From the NCBI GenBank assembly GCA_958418185.1, contig CATZEP010000040.1, positions 1-10,913 of the forward strand: a stretch of 10,913 nucleotides of DNA, in the 5' to 3' direction. Of this stretch, positions 1 through 5,787 are shown piece by piece (position 1 is the first letter of the stretch; the number at the start of each line of letters is the position of its first letter). Both the position numbers and the translations under genes were made by a program. The notes beneath the pieces were generated by a model. The model had not been told where the DNA came from, did not search any database, and saw only the letters and a list, made by a program, of their open reading frames with translations. This DNA is from an uncultured Collinsella sp. (GTDB lineage Bacteria; Actinomycetota; Coriobacteriia; Coriobacteriales; Coriobacteriaceae).

Positions 1-125
1 TTTGGGTGCTGGATTGGAATTGCGGGGATGAGTTTGGTAATGCAACCCGTTCTGGGAATCTTGTAGAGAAGGAGCTTGGTTGCGTGCGGGTTGCTGGTGA
101 GCGAAATCTCACGGTGGAGCGATAG

Positions 126-176
126 GAGCTCTTGCGGGTATGGCTTGTCCGCAGGTTTATAAGTCCCGAAGAGCTC
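126..176 (+). other. Large imperfect hairpin in the regulator leader
   Basis: GAGCTCTTGCGGG (126-138) pairs with CCCGAAGAGCTC (165-176), giving 12 base pairs with one bulged G and a 26-base loop. A competing hairpin pairs CTTGCGG (131-137) with CCGCAGG (149-155) and uses the same 5' bases, so the two folds exclude each other. A further GCCCCGC/GCGGGGC stem follows at 182-207. There is no clear U-tract. The role is unknown; it could be the 3' end of an upstream transcript or a leader structure. Confidence 0.4.
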
Positions 177-282
177 TTATCGCCCCGCCAGGATGGCGAT
201 GCGGGGCAACACCTATACTCGCAGGACGGCGCTTTCTGCCCTATAGTGTTTGGTGAGCAATATCGTTCAATTTTGAAACACT

Positions 283-296
283 CGGTCGTGCGACCG
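283..296. promoter_or_regulatory. Dyad CGGTCG-TG-CGACCG upstream of the regulator
   Basis: A perfect 6-bp inverted repeat with a 2-base spacer ends 36 bases before the regulator start. A second, weaker dyad (GCGGC/GCCGC) lies at 300-317. DNA-binding proteins with a Fis-type helix-turn-helix act as dimers on dyads, so this could be an autoregulatory operator. That role is inferred from position only. Confidence 0.35.
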
Positions 297-332
297 TCGG
301 CGGCTGCATGTCGCCGCGGACAGGGGCAAATC

Positions 333-1550
333 ATGGATAGCGATGCCAAGCTGAACATCTTGACCGAGGCCCTGGCTGCTGCCGGGGCCTCGGCATTGGC
401 AATCGATGCGCGTGGGGACGTCGCGATCTCGACCATGAATGACGCGGCGCTTGAGCGGGATGTGGCGGCTTTTGTAGCTGAGCGCCTCGACCGTATAGGA
501 GACGGCGCGCGTCTGGTTATGGGGCGTGCGGGTGCGCGCCTGAGCCTGACCGTTCGCCCCACCGACAAAGAGGGCGGGGGGCTTTGGGTCGTCGTGGTCC
601 GCGAGGTGCGCGGTGCCGCGGCGCATGCGGGCATCGAGTGGCTCAACGCCGACGAAGTTGAGGCCCGCTACGAATCGAGCGCGTACGGCATCGTTGAGGG
701 GGCGGCCTCGGTGGCTGCGCCGGTTGCAGAGAGTTACGCGCGCGGTGTGCCTCTTATGCTCGAGGGCGAGCTGGAAGCGGGTCAGGTCGAGATCGCCAAG
801 CGCCTCTATCTGGACGGTCCTTTTGCCGATCAGCCCTTTGTTTCCGTTGCGCTCGATGAGCTCACCGAGCGCGGTTGGCGCCATGTACTCAAAAGCGTCG
901 AATCGCCGTTGTTCCAAATGGGGCTGACCCTTTGCATTGAGGGCTGGAACGCGGTTGGCCCCCAGCGCCTCCGCGAGCTGGTCTCCACGATGACCGACAC
1001 CGCGTTGGCGACGCGCTGCCATGTGGTGCTGACGGCGAATGACATGCCGGGCGGCGGCGAAAGTGATCAAGCCGCCTTTGTGACCGAGCGCTTCGCCTGT
1101 GCGGTGAGCGTCGCGCCGGCAATCGCCGAGCAGGGAGCCGCGTCGACGAAGGTCGCGCGCTATTTGGAATATCTCGCTGATGCATTTGGGACGGCAGCGC
1201 CCACGCTGTCTGCCGCGGCGACGAAGACGCTCGATGCTTACCGCTGGCCGCGCAACTATCTGCAGCTCCGCGAGGTCTCGGAACGACTGTATATATTGGT
1301 GGGGACGGGCACGGTGGACCGCGCTGTGGCGGAGGAAGTGCTCGCCCAAGAGGACGTGATTAAGACCGCAACCTTTGGCGCCCCGACGCTTGAAAGTGAC
1401 CTGTATATCCTGCGACCGCTGGCCGATACCGAGCGAGATATCGCGCATCTGGTTGTAGACCATCTCCACGGCAACCGAACCCGTGCGGCGGAGGTGCTGG
1501 GCATAAGCCGTACAACGCTGTGGCGCTTGCTGAAGGACGATGACCGTTGA
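333..1550 (+). CDS. Fis-type HTH regulator with degenerate sigma-54-activator-like AAA+ domain
   Basis: This 405-residue protein is probably a DNA-binding transcriptional regulator. Residues about 1-95 form a small alpha/beta sensory-like region, possibly PAS. Residues about 110-325 follow the layout of a bacterial enhancer-binding AAA+ domain, ending in a YRWPRNYLQLREVSERLYIL block that corresponds to the usual WPGNVREL segment. Residues about 365-401 are a Fis-type helix-turn-helix (NRTRAAEVLGISRTTLWRLL). The ATPase motifs are missing: the Walker A place reads GELEAGQV (144-151), with no GK[ST]; the Walker B place reads LCIEGW (200-205); and no GAFTGA loop is visible. It is therefore probably not an ATP-driven sigma-54 activator but a pseudo-enzyme regulator. 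The ATG at 333 is chosen because AGGGG lies a few bases upstream and the coding character begins there; the frame is open further upstream. Its target genes are not evident here. Confidence 0.8.
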   Translation: MDSDAKLNILTEALAAAGASALAIDARGDVAISTMNDAALERDVAAFVAERLDRIGDGARLVMGRAGARLSLTVRPTDKEGGGLWVVVVREVRGAAAHAGIEWLNADEVEARYESSAYGIVEGAASVAAPVAESYARGVPLMLEGELEAGQVEIAKRLYLDGPFADQPFVSVALDELTERGWRHVLKSVESPLFQMGLTLCIEGWNAVGPQRLRELVSTMTDTALATRCHVVLTANDMPGGGESDQAAFVTERFACAVSVAPAIAEQGAASTKVARYLEYLADAFGTAAPTLSAAATKTLDAYRWPRNYLQLREVSERLYILVGTGTVDRAVAEEVLAQEDVIKTATFGAPTLESDLYILRPLADTERDIAHLVVDHLHGNRTRAAEVLGISRTTLWRLLKDDDR

Positions 1551-1561
1551 GCGAGGCGCCC

Positions 1562-1590
1562 GTGACCGCACGCGACGCGTGTGCTACAGT
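1562..1590 (+). promoter_or_regulatory. Promoter of the membrane-protein gene
   Basis: GTGACC (1562-1567) and TACAGT (1585-1590) are separated by 17 bases, and TGC directly precedes the -10, giving an extended -10. Transcription would start near 1597, about 38 bases before the ATG at 1635. This suggests the gene has its own promoter rather than being only a read-through of the regulator gene. Confidence 0.55.
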
Positions 1591-1634
1591 CCAAAGCGTT
1601 ATTGTTTCGATTTGGTTACGGCGTGCGAGGGCAT

Positions 1635-2210
1635 ATGGCTGAGACTTCAAAACCGAGCCGCAGAAGGCGGAGTGCCGCGCCGGTCAACCGACGCACAACA
1701 TCGGTGACGTGGGGCAAACACGCCTCGGGGTTTGATGGCTCGTTCAAGCGCACTAAATACGGCTATCCTTCGGCAAGCGCCCGCTTGGCAATGCAGGCAG
1801 AGTCCTCGCTGTGGGGCCGCAAACGCGTGGTGGGCTCAAAGCTCAAGCACGACGGAACGCTCGGCTACATCAGCCGCGGGGCGGCTCGCCGCAGCGGGCT
1901 CAATCCCGCCGGCTGGCATCGCTACGTGCCGATCGTGGCCGCCGTTGCAGTGATCGTCATCGCGCTCGCTGCGCTCGGATATGCCGGCGGTGGCGCCAAC
2001 TTGGACGCAATGTTTAAATCGCCCGAGCTCGCGCATGTAGGTACAGAAGTTGTCGAGGGCGCTCAGGCCCAGACGAGCGTCGCGCCCCAGCGCGGTATCG
2101 TTGCGGCGGCCTCCACCATCGCCGATGCGCAAAAGGACGAAGACAAGCAAGGCGACGACGTCGAAACGGCCCAGACGAACGAAACGACGACAACGGCGAC
2201 GTCAATATAA
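1635..2210 (+). CDS. Unrecognised single-pass membrane protein, basic N-terminus
   Basis: I do not recognise a family for this 191-residue protein. Residues 1-96 are strongly basic (an RRRR run near residue 9, then many Lys/Arg) and contain aromatic-rich stretches such as SGFDGSFKRTKYGY. Residues about 97-118 form one hydrophobic segment (VPIVAAVAVIVIALAALGYA). The remaining ~70 residues are Ala/Gln/Thr-rich and acidic, ending in a Thr-rich low-complexity tail. By the positive-inside rule the basic half should be cytoplasmic and the acidic tail outside. The ATG at 1635 follows GAGG at 1627-1630; the frame is open upstream to about 1581, but that stretch contains the promoter. It is followed by a convergent nitroreductase gene. 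It may be specific to this lineage; no function is assigned. Confidence 0.7.
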   Translation: MAETSKPSRRRRSAAPVNRRTTSVTWGKHASGFDGSFKRTKYGYPSASARLAMQAESSLWGRKRVVGSKLKHDGTLGYISRGAARRSGLNPAGWHRYVPIVAAVAVIVIALAALGYAGGGANLDAMFKSPELAHVGTEVVEGAQAQTSVAPQRGIVAAASTIADAQKDEDKQGDDVETAQTNETTTTATSI

Positions 2211-2216
2211 GTTGCG

Positions 2217-2261
2217 AGTGGGGTAGCTAAAATAGCCCCGTCCCAAATTAGCCACCCCGCT
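2217..2261. terminator. Hairpin between convergent genes
   Basis: AGTGGGGTAGCTAA (2217-2230) pairs with TTAGCCACCCCGCT (2248-2261), with one A-C mismatch and one G-T wobble. A second fold pairs GCTA/TAGC and GGGG/CCCC inside the first half. It sits between the stops of two convergent genes and could end transcription from both sides, but neither side has a long U-tract, so it may equally be a dispersed intergenic repeat. Confidence 0.5.
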
Positions 2262-2273
2262 GACGCTCCTGGG

Positions 2274-2795
2274 TTACCTTACGTAGATGATGTTGTCGCG
2301 GCGGGGTTTGGGCTCGGGCAGCGTGTCCTCGGCATAGCCCAGAATGCAGTGACCGACACCGCGCAGGCTGCCGTCGGCGGGTAGACCCCAACTGGCCAGT
2401 AGCTCCAGGCCCTCGGGCGAATCGAAAACCTCGTGGGCGCGATGAATCCAGCACGAATCAACGCCCAGCGCATAGGCAGCGTTGAGCAGGTTGCCCATGG
2501 CGAGCGAGCCGTCTTCCAGATGTGTGGGCACGCTGCGGTCAACCAGCACCACCACAACGGTCTTGGCGCCATAGAAGGGGTCGCTGTTGCTGCCCATGAC
2601 TTGCGCGTTGAGCTGCGAGAGACGCTCGACGGTCGCGGGGTCGGTGACGGCGACAAACGTCACCGGCTGGCGGCCCATGCCGCTCGGTGCATATTGGCCG
2701 GCTTCGATAATACGTGCAAGCTTTTCGGCCTCGACGGGACGATCGCTGTAGTTGCGGCAGCTGCGGCGGTGAATGAGTGCTTCGATAGTCTCCAT
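2274..2795 (-). CDS. Nitroreductase-family FMN flavoprotein
   Basis: This 173-residue protein belongs to the nitroreductase-like fold, in which homodimers bind FMN at the interface and use NAD(P)H to reduce nitro compounds, quinones or similar substrates. The N-terminus carries the typical HRRSCRNYSDRPV block (residues 9-21) that binds the FMN phosphate, followed by AGQYAPSGMGRQP (32-44). The middle has the hydrophobic strand TVVVVLV (79-85) and the helix LAMGNLLNAAYALGVDSCWI (98-117). GVGHCILGYAED (147-158) is the usual late strand and turn. The length matches the short subfamily. The ATG at 2795 (minus strand) follows AAGGAG at a spacing of six bases; an upstream in-frame ATG lacks such a site. 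The physiological substrate cannot be told from sequence, and no neighbouring gene suggests one. Confidence 0.9.
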   Translation of the reverse strand: METIEALIHRRSCRNYSDRPVEAEKLARIIEAGQYAPSGMGRQPVTFVAVTDPATVERLSQLNAQVMGSNSDPFYGAKTVVVVLVDRSVPTHLEDGSLAMGNLLNAAYALGVDSCWIHRAHEVFDSPEGLELLASWGLPADGSLRGVGHCILGYAEDTLPEPKPRRDNIIYVR

Positions 2796-2906
2796 GGTGT
2801 CTCCTTGCGGTGGCGTTGCAGATGCCCCGTTCATACCCGTCGGGCTCAAACGATAGACGGTCAATTGCCCGGCCAAAAGGATAGATTCCAATTGGGAAAG
2901 TAGGTT

Positions 2907-2935
2907 TGCATAAAAGTACCTTCAGAATGTGACAA
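2907..2935 (-). promoter_or_regulatory. Candidate nitroreductase promoter
   Basis: Read on the minus strand, TTGTCA (2935-2930) matches the -35 consensus in five of six bases and is followed after 17 bases by TATGCA (2912-2907). Transcription would begin near 2900, leaving a leader of about 105 bases. An AAACGTTT palindrome lies upstream at 2951-2958. The -10 is weak, so the call is tentative. Confidence 0.35.
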
Positions 2936-2996
2936 ACAAATGGGATGGTTAAACGTTTTATCCCGTCTACCCTGCGGTTTTTTACCACTTGCCTAA

Positions 2997-3024
2997 ATGA
3001 CGAACGCATAACCTCTGATAAAGT
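2997..3024 (+). promoter_or_regulatory. Candidate promoter of the 96-residue protein gene
   Basis: ATGACG (2997-3002) and TAAAGT (3019-3024) are 16 bases apart and about 65 bases upstream of the ATG at 3090. An AAAGGAG sequence at 3032-3038 sits in the resulting leader but has no well-spaced start codon. The intergenic stretch 2796-3089 is AT-richer than its surroundings and holds this signal plus the divergent nitroreductase promoter. Confidence 0.3.
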
Positions 3025-3089
3025 TTTTACTAAAGGAGTACCAACGTTTATCAATGCGCCGTGGTGGCGCCGGGCCAGGAGGTAACATC

Positions 3090-3380
3090 ATGTTCCAGGC
3101 TGGAGATGTCGTCGAGACCGATTTCGAAGGATTTCTGAAGCTGCTGCGTTCCAAGACGCGCGCTTTCGTGTCGATCAACGATCACGAGTACTACATCACG
3201 CACACCGATGGCTATTGGCGTGTTCAGGATTGCGAGGCCCTCAACGACAAGGGCCACTTTACTGACTGTTCTGAGTTGGTCAACACGGTCTGCGAGGTCG
3301 TCGAGCTGCCGTGGATTGCCGGCAAGAGCCTGCATGACAGCTTCTCGGGCGCTACGGTCTATGAGGCCGTCGCCGCTTAA
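3090..3380 (+). CDS. Hypothetical 96-residue protein
   Basis: I do not recognise this small protein. It has a near-perfect AGGAGG ribosome site (3077-3082) seven bases before the ATG, its own terminator, and codon use like its neighbours, so it is very likely a real gene and well translated. The sequence is acidic and soluble, with no signal peptide or membrane segment. An N-terminal helix-like part (residues 1-22) is followed by strand-like stretches (AFVSINDHEYYITHTDGYWRV; three cysteines occur at 48, 60 and 68). It stands alone between a divergent nitroreductase and the MarR-ABC operon, so context gives no function. The in-frame ATG at 3054 is rejected because its nearest purine-rich site is about 15 bases away. 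Confidence 0.75.
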   Translation: MFQAGDVVETDFEGFLKLLRSKTRAFVSINDHEYYITHTDGYWRVQDCEALNDKGHFTDCSELVNTVCEVVELPWIAGKSLHDSFSGATVYEAVAA

Positions 3381-3406
3381 CAGGCAATAAAACCCGATTT
3401 TCACGT

Positions 3407-3442
3407 GACCGCTGGCGCCGCCCCCGCGCCGGCGGTCTTTTT
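3407..3442 (+). terminator. Rho-independent terminator after the 96-residue protein
   Basis: GACCGCTGGCGC (3407-3418) pairs with GCGCCGGCGGTC (3426-3437) over 12 bp with one G-T wobble and a 7-base loop, directly followed by five T residues. It separates the upstream gene from the MarR operon. Confidence 0.9.
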
Positions 3443-3485
3443 CTGCCGATAGGCCATAAAAATGCACGCATTTGCGGAGAGCCTG

Positions 3486-3514
3486 TTGACGATAGTCAAA
3501 ACTCGGACTAATCT
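3486..3514 (+). promoter_or_regulatory. Promoter of the MarR-ABC exporter operon
   Basis: TTGACG (3486-3491) and TAATCT (3509-3514) are 17 bases apart, a good sigma-70-type promoter. Transcription would start near 3521, about 40 bases before the MarR start. The -35 lies in a TTGAC-GATA-GTCAA inverted repeat (3486-3499), and an operator-like dyad fills the spacer. Confidence 0.65.
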
Positions 3515-3547
3515 AGAGACACATAATTGGTCAAAAATCGGACAATT
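3493..3547. promoter_or_regulatory. Two operator-like direct repeats for MarR
   Basis: An 18-base sequence occurs twice, at 3495-3512 and 3530-3547, with 15 identical positions (shared core GTCAAAA-TCGGAC) and starts 35 bases apart. The first copy lies within a TAGTC-N8-GACTA dyad (3493-3510) between the -35 and -10. The second lies downstream of the predicted start and has an approximate dyad (ATTGGTC/GACAATT). MarR proteins bind such dyads as dimers and typically repress their own operon, so these are probably the binding sites. The assignment to this MarR is inference. Confidence 0.55.
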
Positions 3548-3561
3548 GAATGGTGGGATAG

Positions 3562-4062
3562 ATGAATAGTGCGGTTACGCTGGTCGACTTCGATCGGTTG
3601 CTCAATGGACTCGACCATATCTATTCGGAGTTCTCGCGCGCCTGCGGCCTTTCGGACTGCGCCTACTGGATGCTCGTCGACACGAGTGCAGCGGGCGGAA
3701 GCGTTGCCGTGAGTCGGCTGACGAGTGAATGGTTCTACAGCAAACAGACCATCAATTCGGCGATTAAAACGCTTAGGGCGCGAGGGCTTGCGACGTTGGA
3801 GTTTGCCGAGGGCAGTCGTAAAAACAAGGTTGTACGACTGACCGAAGAAGGCGTGCGGTTTGCCAAGCGCTACGCGTTGCCGGCGCAAAAAGCCGAGCAA
3901 CAGGCATTCGAGGCGCTCGAGCCGTGGGAACAGTGCGAGATCATGCGCTTGGTCGGTAAGTTCTCCCATGTTCTTAACGAAGAGTGCGAGGCATTTAAAC
4001 GGCAAGTGGCCGCCGAGAACGAGACTGACGATAAGGGCGAGGGGGACGCATGCGACTCTTAA
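3562..4062 (+). CDS. MarR-family transcriptional regulator
   Basis: This 166-residue protein is a winged helix-turn-helix regulator of the MarR family, which bind small ligands and usually repress neighbouring efflux or detoxification genes. Residues about 9-45 form the dimerisation helices and first helix of the DNA-binding domain. YSKQTINSAIKTLRARGL (59-76) fits the recognition helix, and EGSRKNKVVRLTEEG (83-97) is the beta-wing with the usual Arg-x-x-Lys and L-T-x-x-G pattern. A long C-terminal helical part (107-150) completes the dimer, and the last ~15 residues are acidic and probably disordered. It is the first gene of an operon with the two ABC exporter genes; its stop lies inside the next gene's start region. 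A GGTGGGA purine run precedes the ATG. It probably controls the exporter through the repeats at its promoter. Confidence 0.9.
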   Translation: MNSAVTLVDFDRLLNGLDHIYSEFSRACGLSDCAYWMLVDTSAAGGSVAVSRLTSEWFYSKQTINSAIKTLRARGLATLEFAEGSRKNKVVRLTEEGVRFAKRYALPAQKAEQQAFEALEPWEQCEIMRLVGKFSHVLNEECEAFKRQVAAENETDDKGEGDACDS

Positions 4063-5786
4063 TGAGGTTTATGAGGCCGTACCGCGGTCTGATTGCGGTG
4101 ACGCTGTTTGCGGTGCTGATAGATAACGTCGGTACGCTGTTGGTTCCCACGATGCTGGCGAACATGGTCAACACCGGTATTACCACGGGTGATGTCGACT
4201 ATATATTACGCAACGGCCTGTACATGCTTATCGCGACCGGCATGGCCAGCGGCGGCACGGTGCTGGGCTGCTATCTTTCGGCGCGCCTGGCCGCCAACGT
4301 GGCCTGCGATATCCGCAATGCCGTGTACGACAAGTCGCTCGAGCTGTCCGCCAGCGACTTTGAGCGCTTTGGCACGGGTTCGATGATCACGCGCTCGCTC
4401 AACGACATCAACGTGATTCAGCAAGCTGTCCTTCAGACGATTCAGCTGGTGCTGCCGGTGCCGTTCTTGGCCGTGGCAGGCATCATTTTTGCTTGGTTCA
4501 TCGATCCCGCCATGGGCACGCTGCTGGGCGTGGTGGTTGCGATCGTGCTGGTGGCGGCGGTCTTTACCGTTGCCAACGCCGCGCCGATCTTTATGCGCCT
4601 GCAGAGCTTTATCGACCGCATGAACGTGGTGCTGCGCGAGAACATCGTGGGTGTGCGCGTCATCCGCGCATTTAACAAGGAGCGCCACGAGGAGCAGCGC
4701 CTGGACGAGGTGTTTAGCGATTACGCGGCCAATGCCATCAAGGTCAACCACCTGTTTGTGGGTCTCGACAGCTCCAGCTTCTTTTTGATGAATATCGCCG
4801 AGGTGGCGGTGCTGTGGGTGGGCGGCAACCGCGTGGGCGTCCACGCCATGCAAATCGGTAGCATCTCGGCCGTGCTGGAGTACGCGATCCTGATCCTGTT
4901 CTTTGTGATGACGGCGCAGATGGTGATTCTGACGCTCCCACGCGCCGCCGCATGCCTGAACCGTGCGCAGCAGGTGTTGGAGATTGAGCCGAGCATCGTG
5001 GACGGCAAGCGCACGCTGGACACGTGCGCGGCGGAGTCTGTTGACGGTGCCGACGCGGTGGCCGTGTTCGACCACATGTCGTTCCGTTTTGACGATGCCG
5101 ACGAGGATACCCTGTGCGACCTGAGCTTTGCCTGTCGCCGTAGCCAGACCACGGCGATTGTAGGCTCGACGGGTTCGGGCAAGTCGACGGTGGCCAAGCT
5201 CTTGCTTCGCTTCCACGATGCCACGAAGGGCGCCATTCGCCTGAATGGCATCGATCTGCGCGACCTTTCGCAAGACGACATCCGCGGGCGTATCGCCTAT
5301 GTGCCGCAGAAGGCATGGCTGTTCTCGGGTACGGTGGCGAGCAACCTGCGCTTTGGCAACGAAGACGCGACTGAGGCTGACATGCTCCATGCGCTGGAGG
5401 TTGCCCAGAGCACCTTTGTGCTCGACCAGCCCCAGGGGCTCGATACGCCGGTGGCCCAGGGCGGCACGAACTTCTCGGGTGGTCAGCGCCAGCGCCTGGC
5501 GATTGCCCGCGCACTCATGAAGCATGCCGATCTATATATCTTCGACGACAGTTTTTCGGCCCTGGACTTTAAGACCGATGCGGCACTGCGCCATGCGCTG
5601 CAGGACGAGACGTGCGATGCCGCGGTGCTCATCATCGCCCAGCGCATCTCGACTATTTTGCATGCCGATCAGATCGTGGTGCTCAAAGACGGCGAGATCG
5701 TGGGCCTAGGCACGCACGACGAGCTCATGGAAACCTGCGAGGTGTACCGCGCAATCGCGGAATCGCAGATGAAGGGAGGTGAGTAG
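4050..5786 (+). CDS. ABC exporter subunit, degenerate-site half (heterodimeric)
   Basis: This 578-residue protein fuses an exporter-type membrane domain (about 1-300, six hydrophobic segments) to an ATP-binding domain (about 335-570). Visible motifs are Walker A GSTGSGKS (372-379), Q-loop Gln420, signature FSGGQ (475-479) and Walker B YIFDD (496-500). The catalytic position after Walker B is Asp500 instead of Glu, and the switch residue is Gln531 (IIAQRIST) instead of His. This is the known pattern of the degenerate-site subunit in heterodimeric exporters such as TM287/288 and BmrCD. The gene overlaps the MarR gene by 13 bases; the start at 4050 is preferred because GAGGGGG lies just upstream, although an in-frame ATG at 4062 forms TAATG with the MarR stop. 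Its partner follows after one base. The substrate is unknown; drug or peptide efflux is typical of the family. Confidence 0.93.
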   Translation: MRLLMRFMRPYRGLIAVTLFAVLIDNVGTLLVPTMLANMVNTGITTGDVDYILRNGLYMLIATGMASGGTVLGCYLSARLAANVACDIRNAVYDKSLELSASDFERFGTGSMITRSLNDINVIQQAVLQTIQLVLPVPFLAVAGIIFAWFIDPAMGTLLGVVVAIVLVAAVFTVANAAPIFMRLQSFIDRMNVVLRENIVGVRVIRAFNKERHEEQRLDEVFSDYAANAIKVNHLFVGLDSSSFFLMNIAEVAVLWVGGNRVGVHAMQIGSISAVLEYAILILFFVMTAQMVILTLPRAAACLNRAQQVLEIEPSIVDGKRTLDTCAAESVDGADAVAVFDHMSFRFDDADEDTLCDLSFACRRSQTTAIVGSTGSGKSTVAKLLLRFHDATKGAIRLNGIDLRDLSQDDIRGRIAYVPQKAWLFSGTVASNLRFGNEDATEADMLHALEVAQSTFVLDQPQGLDTPVAQGGTNFSGGQRQRLAIARALMKHADLYIFDDSFSALDFKTDAALRHALQDETCDAAVLIIAQRISTILHADQIVVLKDGEIVGLGTHDELMETCEVYRAIAESQMKGGE

Positions 5787-5787
5787 C

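Larger units (their letters stand above)
1..332. other. Gene-poor leader region with inverted repeats
   Basis: No convincing gene is seen in these 332 bases. One plus-strand frame is open from the left edge to a TAG at 123-125 and could be the tail of a gene starting outside the window, but its third positions are not clearly GC-biased and I recognise no motif. The regulator frame also stays open upstream of its chosen start, without coding character. Several inverted repeats are present: GTGAG/CTCAC at 97-112, a 12-bp stem with one bulge at 126-176, GCCCCGC/GCGGGGC at 182-207, and dyads at 283-296 and 300-317. TATAGT at 242-247 is a possible -10 box, with only a poor -35 upstream. Confidence 0.5.

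Noticed and set aside
3..125. Open plus-strand frame from the left edge, possible C-terminal tail of an upstream gene
   Set aside because: Only 40 codons, weak third-position bias and no recognised motif; mentioned under the leader region only.
1..210. RNase P RNA, tmRNA, SRP RNA or 6S RNA
   Set aside because: None of the conserved sequence blocks of these RNAs could be found; only generic hairpins.
132..332. N-terminal extension of the Fis-type regulator from ATG 132
   Set aside because: The stretch has inverted repeats and a possible -10 box, lacks coding character, and a better ribosome site precedes ATG 333.
267..1571. Long minus-strand frame opposite the regulator
   Set aside because: Antisense shadow of a GC-rich gene; Arg/His-rich, low-complexity translation, no motif.
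4206..5525. Long minus-strand frame opposite the first ABC subunit
   Set aside because: His/Gln/Arg-rich shadow translation; the plus strand encodes clear ABC motifs.
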